Part shown: piece by piece, positions 15,453 through 22,811 of the stretch
Layout: each line of letters begins with the position of its first letter
How positions within the stretch are numbered: the stretch's first letter is position 1
Origin: CAZRVH01 sp964624905
GTDB lineage: Bacteria; Patescibacteriota; Gracilibacteria; Peribacterales; Peribacteraceae
Direction of reading: 5' to 3'
Length of the DNA stretch: 35,611 nucleotides
NCBI GenBank assembly: GCA_964624905.1
Contig: CAZUYK010000012.1
Location: forward strand, 1 to 35,611
Position numbers and translations under genes: made by a program
Notes under the pieces: model-generated
Told to the model about the DNA's origin: nothing
Seen by the model: only the letters and a program-made list of their open reading frames with translations
The model's database searches: none

Positions 15453-15917
15453 TTAAGACGGATCGCGATGGATTTTATAAACGTAATCCATCACGCCTTC
15501 TTCATCCAATTTGTGGCTTATCGGCTTGAATCCGACCGCTTCGAAGCACTTTACGCTCGCGACGTTGTCCGGCTCGATTCCGGCTTTGACTTCCGCGTAC
15601 TCCTTTGCGAATGGCTGATCCAGGAACTGTTTCAGGATCGCTTTCCCGAAACCCTTCCCGCGCAGCTCCGGATTCACGGCCATGCCGATCCACGCGTTCT
15701 TTTCGTCCGCATGGATTTCGAAGTCCACGTACCCGACGATCAGTCCGTCGTGGATCGCGAGCCAGCACTTTCTCTTTTCGTCTTTCTGCATGATTTCCCA
15801 CAATTTTTCGGGCCATGCACGGCCGCCGTAGCGTCCGGCTAATTCAGGATTTTCATGCCAACCATGAATGACCGGCACGTCGTCCTTTGCCAATTCCCTG
15901 AAGTGGATGATCGTCAT
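15453..15917 (-). CDS. GNAT-family N-acetyltransferase
   Basis: A 154-residue GNAT fold protein that transfers acetyl from acetyl-CoA to an unknown amine. Motif A with the CoA pyrophosphate loop is visible as VNPELRGKGFGKAILKQF (about 82-99), preceded by GYVDFEI ... AWIGMAV. The late motif is NVASVKCFEAVGFKPI. This resembles the RimJ/RimL or aminoglycoside-6'-acetyltransferase-like group; the substrate cannot be assigned. An extended -10 TG-C-TATGAT (15931-15926) ends 9 bases before the ATG. tRNA-Val lies downstream on the same strand. Confidence 0.85.
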   Translation of the reverse strand: MTIIHFRELAKDDVPVIHGWHENPELAGRYGGRAWPEKLWEIMQKDEKRKCWLAIHDGLIVGYVDFEIHADEKNAWIGMAVNPELRGKGFGKAILKQFLDQPFAKEYAEVKAGIEPDNVASVKCFEAVGFKPISHKLDEEGVMDYVYKIHRDPS

Positions 15918-16003
15918 ACATTGCCATCATAGCATGCTTTTGGGGTGGATTTTAACGTTGAAATATCCTAGACCTCCCCTCCCCTTTTCCCTACACTGGA
16001 CGC

Positions 16004-16216
16004 ATGAATATTTTCCTCGTCATTCAGTCGGTTTTGAGCGTCGTCCTGATTTTCTGCATCCTGCTCCAGAGCAGGGCAGCCGGTCTCACGTCCGGTACCT
16101 CCGGGGTCAACCAGACCGTGGTGCAGCGCCGCGGTGCGGAAAAGCTGCTTTACCAGGCGACGGTCGTCATCAGCATCGCGTTCTTCGTGCTCACGGTTCT
16201 CCAGTGGTACGTCTAA
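16004..16216 (+). CDS. secG: Preprotein translocase subunit SecG
   Basis: SecG is the small accessory subunit of the SecYEG channel. The 70-residue protein has two transmembrane segments (FLVIQSVLSVVLIFCILLQ and ATVVISIAFFVLTVLQ) with the family's Gly-rich cytoplasmic loop (SRAAGLTSGTSGV) and a short basic segment. TACACT (15992-15997) ends 7 bases before the ATG, so the mRNA should be leaderless. The gene for a membrane-anchored peptide-binding protein starts 5 bases after the stop and probably shares the transcript. Confidence 0.9.
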   Translation: MNIFLVIQSVLSVVLIFCILLQSRAAGLTSGTSGVNQTVVQRRGAEKLLYQATVVISIAFFVLTVLQWYV

Positions 16217-16220
16217 TGTA

Positions 16221-18443
16221 ATGCCCCGTTCCATCCGACCATTCTTTTCGAACGTCCTTGGCTTCGTGTTGCAGTGGGAGCGCTGGCTCCTAAGCGCCCT
16301 GGTGGGCGTTTTTTTGATTAGCCTCACCATACTTCTCACAAAATTCTACTACCAGAATACCATCCTCGTTCCCGCACTCGGCGGAACGTACAGCGAAGGG
16401 TCCGTGGGTGAGGTGTTGCCGCTGAACCCGTGGTTCACGGTCGCGAACGACGTGAACAGCGACATCGTGTCGCTTGTGTTCGCCGGCCTGCTGAAGTACG
16501 ACCCCGAGAAAAACCAGATCCGCGACGACCTTGCGACGTATACCGTGTCCAACGACGGGCGCACGTATACCGTTACTTTGAAGGACAACCTGTTCTGGCA
16601 TGACAGCACGAAGGAAAACCCCCATCCCGTCACGGCGGAAGATGTGCTGTTTACCTACAAGACCATTCAGGATCCCGAGTTCCCCAATCCCCTCCTGCGC
16701 GAGAACTTCCAGGGGGTCGCCATTGCTTCCACGAACGCGAAAACGGTTACGTTCAAACTGGACCGCCCGTACAGCTTTTTCCCAAGCAACCTGACGCTGG
16801 GGCTCATCCCGAAGAAATCCTTCGAAGGCATTCCGGTGAATTTGCTGGACCAGGAGCTTTCCTTCGGTTTTAAGCCCGTTGGAGCGGGCCCATACAAGCT
16901 CAAGAGCATCATCGAAACCGAACTTAGCACCGAAGTCACGTTGGAGCGCTTCGAACGCGAGCTGAAGCCTCAGTACCGCATCGAGCGCATCATCTTCCGC
17001 GTATTTCCGGATTACCGCAGCCTCCTTTCCGATATCCGCAACCTGGATGGCATCCGCCTCGTGCCGCATACGGGAGATGGCAAAGCCGCCGTGCCGCGCC
17101 GCTTCCGCACCGAAAACTACACGCTCCCCCAGTACGTCGCGCTGTTCTTCAACCTGGACCGAAAGATTTTCGCGGATCGCGAGTTGCGTTTGGGATTGCA
17201 GCTGGGAACCGATAAGGAAGAAATCGCGAAGGCCGTGAATCCGTCGAAGATCGTCGACACTCCCCTCCTTGAAATCGACAACAGCGATTGGAGATACAAG
17301 TTCGACCTCAAGGCAGCGCAGGGCGCGCTCTTCGAATCGGACTGGGTGTTCCCCGAAAAATACCGTTTGCAACGCATGCTGGAACAACGCGAAGCGAATG
17401 AGCGCGGAGTCTTGAAGTCGCCGCCCGTCGCGTTCCTACAAACAGGTGCGATCCTTATGCTGACCGGCAGCGGCAACGGACTCAGCGGAAAAAACAAAAT
17501 CCAAGGCATTCCATTGTCCGCGCATCCTACGCAGTCCGGCAGTTGGATCGTGCGCCTGCCCACGTCGGGAGGTTCCGGAACGCTGGTGCCCGGAACGAAC
17601 CTCATCAAGCTGACCGATGAAAAAGGCGCCATCGTGGATTCCATCTACATCTTCCGTGCATCGTCCCCCGATGAGTATGCACGCGCCACCGCGGAACAGG
17701 CCCTTATCGACCAGTTCCTGAAAACCCGCGGGGGATCCGCTGCCGCCGGCCAACAGATCACGGTCCAGGACATGTACCTGGAGCGTGGATTCCTCCGCAG
17801 GCGCAAGGACGGCGATCCCATCGGCTTCCGTACGAACGAAGCGGGACAGCGATTGACGATCACCCTCCTCACCAGCCCCACGCCGGAAAATTATTCCGCC
17901 ATCGCCGAGATCGTGAAGAAGCAATGGGCCACACTCGGCGTGGAAGTGAACGTCGTCGTGCCGCAGGACAAATCCCAATTCGAAGACAAACTCCTGAAGC
18001 GCGATTACGATGTCCTTCTGTTCGGCCAGTCGTTGCTCGATAACCTGGATGCCTACTCCTACTGGCACTCCGCCAGTGCGCAGAAAGTGACATCTAACCG
18101 GTCGGATCTTCGCATCGATGCCTATAACCTGTCCCAGTACACGTCGTTCACATCGGATGCCCTCTTGGAAAAGATCCGTGGTAACCCCACGGAAAAGGAG
18201 CGCAAGGAAGCATTAACCAAGCTTCAGGAAGTCATGAAGTCCGACGTGCCCGCGGTATTCCTCTATTCTCCGGAATACACTTACGCGCACCGCGAGGATA
18301 TCCTTGGAATCGACCTGGGACACCTTTCTTTGCACTCAGATAGGTTTTTGACGCTCTACAAATGGTACGTCCATCAAGACCGGATCTTCGTCCCGGGAAA
18401 GGGTTGGACCACATTCTTTACTTGGCTGTCAAGCTTACTTTAG
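16221..18443 (+). CDS. Family-5 extracellular solute-binding protein, membrane-anchored
   Basis: About 740 residues. A basic N-terminus and one hydrophobic anchor (LLSALVGVFLISLTILLTKF, about 23-42) are followed by an SBP_bac_5 domain: FAGLLKYDPEKNQIRDDLA, then LKDNLFWHDST ... VTAEDVLFTYKTIQDP, the usual oligopeptide/nickel-binding pattern, and ADRELRLGLQLGTDKEEI. An inserted region near 400-480 (GTLVPGTNLIKLTDEKGAIV) looks like an immunoglobulin-like beta domain, and SBP homology resumes with TLLTSPTPENYSAIAEIVKKQW. It lacks a lipobox, so it is anchored by its helix. No permease or ATPase genes follow, so the transporter partner is unknown. The ATG at 16221 is set by operon spacing with secG; the frame is open back to 16134 inside secG. 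Confidence 0.88.
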   Translation: MPRSIRPFFSNVLGFVLQWERWLLSALVGVFLISLTILLTKFYYQNTILVPALGGTYSEGSVGEVLPLNPWFTVANDVNSDIVSLVFAGLLKYDPEKNQIRDDLATYTVSNDGRTYTVTLKDNLFWHDSTKENPHPVTAEDVLFTYKTIQDPEFPNPLLRENFQGVAIASTNAKTVTFKLDRPYSFFPSNLTLGLIPKKSFEGIPVNLLDQELSFGFKPVGAGPYKLKSIIETELSTEVTLERFERELKPQYRIERIIFRVFPDYRSLLSDIRNLDGIRLVPHTGDGKAAVPRRFRTENYTLPQYVALFFNLDRKIFADRELRLGLQLGTDKEEIAKAVNPSKIVDTPLLEIDNSDWRYKFDLKAAQGALFESDWVFPEKYRLQRMLEQREANERGVLKSPPVAFLQTGAILMLTGSGNGLSGKNKIQGIPLSAHPTQSGSWIVRLPTSGGSGTLVPGTNLIKLTDEKGAIVDSIYIFRASSPDEYARATAEQALIDQFLKTRGGSAAAGQQITVQDMYLERGFLRRRKDGDPIGFRTNEAGQRLTITLLTSPTPENYSAIAEIVKKQWATLGVEVNVVVPQDKSQFEDKLLKRDYDVLLFGQSLLDNLDAYSYWHSASAQKVTSNRSDLRIDAYNLSQYTSFTSDALLEKIRGNPTEKERKEALTKLQEVMKSDVPAVFLYSPEYTYAHREDILGIDLGHLSLHSDRFLTLYKWYVHQDRIFVPGKGWTTFFTWLSSLL

Positions 18444-18493
18444 TCATTTTAGCCAATAGAGCCCGTCTTAAGCACTGCAACGCGTTCTAACCA

Positions 18494-18522
18494 TTGACGC
18501 GGAGCCGCTCATCCCGTAGGAT
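18494..18522 (+). promoter_or_regulatory. rplI promoter
   Basis: TTGACG (18494-18499), a 17-base spacer and TAGGAT (18517-18522), close to consensus; the ATG is 27 bases further on, with no Shine-Dalgarno. Confidence 0.7.
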
Positions 18523-18548
18523 TTTTTAGCTCAATTTCTCAAGCACCA

Positions 18549-18998
18549 ATGGAAGTACTACTCCTTCAAGATATCAACGGCATCGGCAAGAAAAACGATC
18601 TCCTTGTAGTCGGAGACGGATTCGCCCTCAACAATCTCCTTCCCAGGAGAGCAGCCCTCGTGGCAACGCCCATCGTTCGCAAGCGCTATGCAGAACTCAT
18701 CCGCAAGCGCGCGGAGGAGCGCGAGATGGAAAAGTCCGCCCAGTCCAGCGCAGCTGCAGCATTGTCCGGAAAGACCGTCCTCTTCACGAAGAAGGTAACG
18801 AAGGCTGGCAAGCTCTACGCAGGTATCACCGAGAAAAACGTCGCGGAAGCTCTCAAGGAGCAGCTCAAGTACGACGTCTCCGAGGATGACATCCAGATGG
18901 AAGAGCACATCAAGGCAGCCGGCACGCACCAGGTCATGGTCCGCCTCGCGAACCAGACGGTCCCGGTGAACGTGAAGGTCGACGCAGAAAAGGCCTGA
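18549..18998 (+). CDS. rplI: 50S ribosomal protein L9
   Basis: L9 binds 23S rRNA domain V and spans to the next ribosome. The 149-residue protein has the N-terminal domain MEVLLLQDINGIGKKNDLLVVGDG ending FALNNLLPRRAALVAT, a long connecting helix with RKRAEEREMEK, and a C-terminal domain from FTKKVTKAGKLYAGITEKNVAEAL. Several CPR lineages are reported to lack L9, so its presence is a modest clue to the lineage. It has its own promoter and terminator and is probably monocistronic. Confidence 0.95.
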   Translation: MEVLLLQDINGIGKKNDLLVVGDGFALNNLLPRRAALVATPIVRKRYAELIRKRAEEREMEKSAQSSAAAALSGKTVLFTKKVTKAGKLYAGITEKNVAEALKEQLKYDVSEDDIQMEEHIKAAGTHQVMVRLANQTVPVNVKVDAEKA

Positions 18999-19027
18999 TC
19001 GATCATCCCCTACTCCGAACAAACAAG

Positions 19028-19052
19028 TGGCGTCCGCAAGGGCGCCATTTTT
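19028..19052 (+). terminator. rplI terminator
   Basis: An 8-bp stem with one G-T pair (19028-19035 with 19040-19047), a GCAA loop and TTTTT. Confidence 0.85.
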
Positions 19053-19056
19053 GTAC

Positions 19057-19079
19057 GCTTCGACGGGCTCACCATGACA
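19057..19079 (-). repeat. Dispersed intergenic repeat, copy 3 (inverted)
   Basis: The reverse complement matches the copy at 12166-12188 at about 20 of 23 positions. It lies between the rplI terminator and tRNA-Ile. Confidence 0.6.
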
Positions 19080-19111
19080 CATGGGAATGATGGCTGTATA
19101 GTCTGATACGT

Positions 19112-19188
19112 GCGCCGGTAGCTCAGTTGGTTAGAGCTCAGGACTTATAAACCTGCGGTCGGTGGTTCAAATCCCCCCCGGCGCACCA
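19112..19188 (+). tRNA. tRNA-Ile (anticodon UAU)
   Basis: Acceptor GCGCCGG/CCGGCGC, D-arm GCTC/GAGC with a GG-containing loop, anticodon loop CTTATAA (U33, anticodon TAT), T-loop TTCAAAT, encoded CCA at 19186-19188. Two stem mismatches: A31.A39 in the anticodon stem and U51.C63 in the T-stem. TATAGT (19097-19102) is the -10, 10 bases upstream. Most bacteria read AUA with a lysidine-modified CAU tRNA, so UAU is notable. Confidence 0.85.
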
Positions 19189-19262
19189 TCATCATTGAAC
19201 TGTAGTCATCTCCTAAAGCACGTACATTCATTATGATTGGACGATGTATTTAAGATTATGGC

Positions 19263-19291
19263 TTGCTATTGCAGAAATCCTAACGTATGGT
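19263..19291 (+). promoter_or_regulatory. Candidate promoter of the 35-codon microgene
   Basis: TTGCTA (19263-19268), a 17-base spacer and TATGGT (19286-19291), about 32 bases before the ATG at 19323. Confidence 0.4.
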
Positions 19292-19322
19292 CTCTTTTTC
19301 CAATTCATTCCCCAATTACAGT

Positions 19323-19430
19323 ATGTCAACAATTTTCGACGAAGAGGCAACGGCTCCGGCTACGGAAGGAGAGGCAGTCGCCGCTCCCGAGGCTGAGGCT
19401 GCACCCGCGGCTGAAGTCGCAGCTGCATAA
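19323..19430 (+). CDS. 35-residue acidic Ala/Glu/Pro-rich microprotein
   Basis: ATG to TAA, 36 codons. The product starts MSTIFDEEATAPATEGE and ends in a low-complexity tail of Ala, Glu and Pro (about 14 Ala), strongly acidic with no basic residue. The coding GC is as high as that of neighbouring genes, while its flanks are AT-rich. It is bracketed by a candidate promoter (19263-19291) and a clear terminator (19456-19483), which supports a real transcript. The tail resembles the C-terminal extension of S16 in this window. I know no family. The alternative is a short RNA gene or the remnant 3' end of a larger gene, but the AT-rich upstream sequence shows no extension of the frame. Confidence 0.55.
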   Translation: MSTIFDEEATAPATEGEAVAAPEAEAAPAAEVAAA

Positions 19431-19455
19431 GAACGGATTTCTATTCGTTGAGTTC

Positions 19456-19483
19456 AAGTCCGCTTCGGCGGGCTTTTTCTTTT
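19456..19483 (+). terminator. Terminator of the microgene unit
   Basis: An 8-bp stem with one G-T pair (19456-19463 with 19468-19475), a TTCG loop and an interrupted T-run. Confidence 0.85.
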
Positions 19484-19538
19484 GCAAAATCTTACGGATT
19501 TCCATTGAGAAAGAACTCTTTATGCTACGATCAACCCC

Positions 19539-20894
19539 GTGCTCAAACCTCTCGCACGATCATTCGCGATATTGTCGCTCTTCGCGACGTGTTCCGCTCA
19601 TGCCGCCACCATCTCTTTCCCCGATATGGAAGGTAGGTGGTTCGCCTATCGGCAGAACGTGGATTACCTCGTCGACAAGGGCGTCATTTCCGGGTATCCG
19701 GACGGGACCTTCAAGCCCACGCAAACGATTAATCGTGCGGAGTTCCTGAAGCTCGTGTTCAGCGGACGCAGCGATACGCAACCGATCGCCCGCAGGTGCT
19801 TCAGCGACGTATCGCCCCGTGAATGGTTCGCGCCGTACGTTTGTGCCGCCAAATCCCGCGGCATCGTGGACGGATACAAGAATGGAACCTTCAAGCCCGC
19901 CCAGCCGGTGACGTTCGCCGAGGCGCTCAAGATCGCCGCGAATGCATACAATTGGGATGTGAAGGAATCGAGCGGAGAAAATTGGTTCAAGCCATACGTG
20001 GAGTATTTGAACGATAAAAAAGTATTGTCGAAGCATTCCTACCTGCCGTGGCAGGAGCTGAACCGCGAGCGTGCGGCGGATCTCTTGGCGCGTATGTTGA
20101 AGTACGACCACGACAAGACAGCGGGCGGGATGTCGCTTGGGTGCGGTAGGCCCGAACCTCTGTATCCCACGACGGCCGTGACCGTAGACGGCCAAGACCG
20201 CACGTTCCTGTTGTTTCATCCGAACGACTATTCGCAGAACACCCCTGAGCCGCTCATCATCGCGTTCCACGGACGCACGAACAGCAACGAACAGGTGGAG
20301 CGCTACTACGGGCTGCGCCGCGAGGCGGAGTCCTCCGTCGTCGCCTATCCCGCCGGCTTGCCTAACGGCGGCGGATTCACCTGGACGTCCCCGGGCGATA
20401 AGGGCCTGAGCCAGAACGTCGTGCGCTTCTTCGATGCCATCGTGGAGCAGCTTGCGACGCAGTACTGTATCGACTTGGATAACATCACGGTCGTCGGTCA
20501 CTCGCTGGGTGCTTGGGCATCCAATACCGTCGCCTGCGCCCGCGGAGGCATCGTCGTGGCGTCGGCAACGGTGGGAGGTGACGGAGTGATCGCAGATTGC
20601 ACCGGCCCTTCTGCGGCGCTCGTGGCGCACAATCCGGATGACAAGCTTGCGTCGTTCGACAGTACGAAACGCATGATGGAAAACCGCCTGAAGGAGAACG
20701 GCTGTTTTGATCCGCCCGTCGCGATGCCCAACAATGCGTTGAACTGCCAGCAGTACTCCTGCTCCAACGGAACCGACGTGCTGTGGTGCCCGCACGAACT
20801 CGATAATGACGAGCGTGGCACGTATTACCCGCACAACTGGCCGCAGACGATGGCGACGTATATAATGAATTTCATCGACGACCTGATTTCCTGA
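19539..20894 (+). CDS. SLH-domain esterase (PHB-depolymerase/LpqC-like)
   Basis: A 451-residue exported protein. A signal peptide (MLKPLARSFAILSLFATCSAHA) precedes three SLH repeats: ISFPDMEGRWFAYRQNVDYL ... GVISGYPDGTFKPTQTINRAE, a second with GIVDGYKNGTFKPAQPVTFAE, and a degenerate third near 140-180. The C-terminal half is an alpha/beta hydrolase of the polyhydroxybutyrate-depolymerase/feruloyl-esterase type: PLIIAFHGRTNSNEQ, the nucleophile elbow VVGHSLGAWAS (Ser near 318), and a late His near the end. Many Cys suggest disulfides. It probably hydrolyses an ester of a polymer while fixed to the wall. The GTG start is supported by an extended -10 TG-C-TACGAT (19526-19531) 8 bases upstream. 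Confidence 0.88.
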   Translation: MLKPLARSFAILSLFATCSAHAATISFPDMEGRWFAYRQNVDYLVDKGVISGYPDGTFKPTQTINRAEFLKLVFSGRSDTQPIARRCFSDVSPREWFAPYVCAAKSRGIVDGYKNGTFKPAQPVTFAEALKIAANAYNWDVKESSGENWFKPYVEYLNDKKVLSKHSYLPWQELNRERAADLLARMLKYDHDKTAGGMSLGCGRPEPLYPTTAVTVDGQDRTFLLFHPNDYSQNTPEPLIIAFHGRTNSNEQVERYYGLRREAESSVVAYPAGLPNGGGFTWTSPGDKGLSQNVVRFFDAIVEQLATQYCIDLDNITVVGHSLGAWASNTVACARGGIVVASATVGGDGVIADCTGPSAALVAHNPDDKLASFDSTKRMMENRLKENGCFDPPVAMPNNALNCQQYSCSNGTDVLWCPHELDNDERGTYYPHNWPQTMATYIMNFIDDLIS

Positions 20895-20903
20895 TTTTCA
20901 ACC

Positions 20904-21449
20904 ATGAAAAACGTTCGCATCGGAATATTCCTGGCATTACTCCTCGCCGCATGCGGAGGCCAAAAGGACGGCGATGCTTCCGTTTTTGAGGGTTACGGTC
21001 AGCCTCTTTTATATTCGCTTGAAAAGGTTCCCAGGGACGTCAATGTATCGTATTCCCCGGTCGATTTCCCTTTCACCGTTGAGAAGTTGGAATCTATGGC
21101 CAAGGAATGTGGAACGACGCATGCCCCAGGATATTTCGCGGCGTTGATGGAAAAGTACAAGGATGCCCATGCCATGCGCTACGAATTCAGTCCTTCCGAT
21201 GGGAATCGTTCCGATACCCCGTATATCGTTACGATCATTCCTAATATTCCGAAATATCGCGACCTCAACGCGGTTAAAAAGGATTTTGATCAGTGTTGGG
21301 TAGCGGGAGATGCATATCCGTTCATGCTGAATGACGCTTGGATCGTATTTGAAAATTCATGCGGATCAGGAGTGCTTCCTCCCGGTGTCAAAGAGCCCGG
21401 CACATGTGTCAGCGTGCAGGAAAATATTTTGCTTCATTTCAAGCCTTAA
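20904..21449 (+). CDS. Unrecognised lipoprotein
   Basis: A 181-residue protein with a lipoprotein signal: MKNVRIGIFLALLLAACGG, Cys at residue 17. The mature part is a compact domain with about four further Cys (KECGTTH, QCWVAGD, NSCGSGV, GTCVSV) that could form disulfides, and a central hydrophobic strand YIVTIIPNIPKY. Family unknown. It follows the SLH esterase by 9 bases; a consensus TATAAT (20861-20866) inside the end of that gene may give it extra transcription. Its 3' end overlaps the convergent methyltransferase by 4 bases. Confidence 0.75.
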   Translation: MKNVRIGIFLALLLAACGGQKDGDASVFEGYGQPLLYSLEKVPRDVNVSYSPVDFPFTVEKLESMAKECGTTHAPGYFAALMEKYKDAHAMRYEFSPSDGNRSDTPYIVTIIPNIPKYRDLNAVKKDFDQCWVAGDAYPFMLNDAWIVFENSCGSGVLPPGVKEPGTCVSVQENILLHFKP

Positions 21450-22075
21450 GCTTTTTTCGCGGTAAGCATGTATCCGATCGGATAGTTCCTCGAGAGTTCC
21501 GTGTAGCGCGGGCTCATTTTCTTCAGGAAAGAATCCATCCCGACCGAAATCCATCGATGCAGTACGCGAAGAAAGCCCGGTAAGAGCCACGACGTGTGAT
21601 GGTATGCGACGGAAAAAGCACCGGTTGCGAGCGGCTCCACGGCGTTCACCGTGAATCCCGCTTCTTCAAAAATCCTCTTCAGGGCTATATCGGTAAAACG
21701 GAAGTAATCGTCCGGATTATGATGGACTTGAACAAGGAAGGGATTTGCGCACACGATGGTGCCGCCCTTCTTTAAGACGCGATGGCATTCGCGTAGCGTC
21801 GTTTCGTAGTCGTACAGCAACTCGAGCACGTTCAGGAGCAGTATGTGATCGTAGGATGCATCCGGAATTGGAAAGGGTTTCTCCGCGTCCGCCTTGATGT
21901 CGTATCCGTAGGTTTCGCTGATGTTCATCACCGTGAACGTCGGGTTTCCCTGAAACAGCGTTTGATAGTACGCGTTCTTCGTTCCGCCTACGTCGAGCAC
22001 GGCGCCGTTCAGGGTGATCCCCTTCAGCTTCTTGTGGTATTCCAAACGGAAGAGGCTATGCGTTTTGCTTGCCAT
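21446..22075 (-). CDS. Class I SAM-dependent methyltransferase
   Basis: A 209-residue methyltransferase of the Methyltransf_11 type. The SAM-binding motif is AVLDVGGTKNAYY (about 25-37); an acidic residue after strand 2 is less clear. Next come DIKADAEKPFPIPDASYDHILLLNVLELL, the classic motif II region, and RVLKKGGTIVCANPFL. The C-terminal part (HHTSWLLPGFLRVLHRWI) may sit at a membrane. The substrate is unknown; glycan or lipid methylation is possible. TATACT (22087-22082) ends 7 bases before the ATG, so it should be leaderless. Confidence 0.85.
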   Translation of the reverse strand: MASKTHSLFRLEYHKKLKGITLNGAVLDVGGTKNAYYQTLFQGNPTFTVMNISETYGYDIKADAEKPFPIPDASYDHILLLNVLELLYDYETTLRECHRVLKKGGTIVCANPFLVQVHHNPDDYFRFTDIALKRIFEEAGFTVNAVEPLATGAFSVAYHHTSWLLPGFLRVLHRWISVGMDSFLKKMSPRYTELSRNYPIGYMLTAKKA

Positions 22076-22096
22076 ACATACAGTATAGATGGTTTT

Positions 22097-22256
22097 TCAG
22101 GCTTTCCAATTGCGGACGAATTCTTCGGCTTCCTTCCTTGAATTCACCCTCTTGGTCACCTGGGCGGCGTGCAATGTGATCACAATTCCTGCACCATCCC
22201 GTCCCTGGGAAATTTCCTCTTTGACCAATACGGATCCAAGGTTTCCGGACACACGC
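22097..22256 (-). pseudogene. Decayed remnant of a cca-like 3' end
   Basis: The minus strand encodes LHAAQVTKRVNSRKEAEEFVRN, matching the last residues of the intact cca product (22808-24172) at 20 of 22 positions. Upstream, LVKEEISQGRDGAGIVI still loosely resembles the LLKGEDVMKILGIAPGKQIG region but with several residues missing. The DNA is only about three-quarters identical, so this is not a fresh duplication. The surrounding frame has only a TTG start at 22318 and is not a believable gene. It sits on the far side of the AT-rich orphan gene from the intact cca. Confidence 0.65.
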
Positions 22257-22352
22257 TGAGAGTCACCTTCTTTCCGTAGGGTACATACGGTATGCAAGTT
22301 GTTATACTTTGAAAACAATGTTGCAATTATGTAGATATGGTATATTGAGATT

Positions 22353-22811
22353 ATGAATTTCTCATTTTTTGGCCGTTTAAAATCGCATGATATTGTCCTA
22401 AGCGAACATAATCAAAAAACACTTATGATTGCTGCCAATCATCAGGTGAATGTTGCAGCAAAAAATACCGCAAGCAGAATAATAGACGGCTCCATCGTCG
22501 AAAATGTTTTTTATCCGCCTAGTATCGAATTTAGCTCCGAAGAAAAGGCGGCATTAATTGAAATCTCTAAAATTCCCGGAATTCAATCGGCATTGCAGAA
22601 AGTGATAGCAGACTCTACTGCAAGCGCCTTCTTTCATTTTTTCAATTATCTCGACGGAACTGGTCATCCAAACGATAAATTTGGGAAGTGGACGTGGGCT
22701 ACAATCCTTGACCACCCTAACGGTGATAAGGATCCATATATTCAAATGCTTCATGATTCTTTTTATGACGCCTATACCGACTGGAACAAAATTGAAGGAG
22801 AGGATGTTTAA
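22353..22811 (+). CDS. AT-rich orphan protein next to cca
   Basis: A 152-residue protein with no family I recognise; strikingly AT-rich against its neighbours. It begins MNFSFFGRLKSHDIVLSE, has a helical middle (SSEEKAALIEISKIPGIQSALQ) and an aromatic C-terminal part (FGKWTWATILDHPNGD ... FYDAYTDWNKIEGEDV), soluble and mildly acidic. TATATT (22341-22346) ends 7 bases before the ATG. It overlaps the convergent cca stop by 4 bases. The cca-like remnant on the other side suggests that it arrived as cargo at the cca 3' end. Size and composition would suit a defence or immunity cargo gene, but nothing proves this. Confidence 0.65.
   Translation: MNFSFFGRLKSHDIVLSEHNQKTLMIAANHQVNVAAKNTASRIIDGSIVENVFYPPSIEFSSEEKAALIEISKIPGIQSALQKVIADSTASAFFHFFNYLDGTGHPNDKFGKWTWATILDHPNGDKDPYIQMLHDSFYDAYTDWNKIEGEDV

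Noticed and set aside
19317..19322. TACAGT directly before the microgene ATG as its -10
   Set aside because: It touches the start codon, so transcription would begin inside the coding region.
19237..19749. 170-codon plus-strand frame across the microgene and the SLH esterase start
   Set aside because: It crosses a terminator, lies out of frame with the clear SLH esterase and has a non-protein-like composition.
22318..22356. 12-codon frame just before the AT-rich orphan gene, with TATACT upstream and an ATGA overlap
   Set aside because: Too short to support; the orphan gene has its own -10 at the 7-base spacing. It could be a leader peptide, but there is no further evidence.
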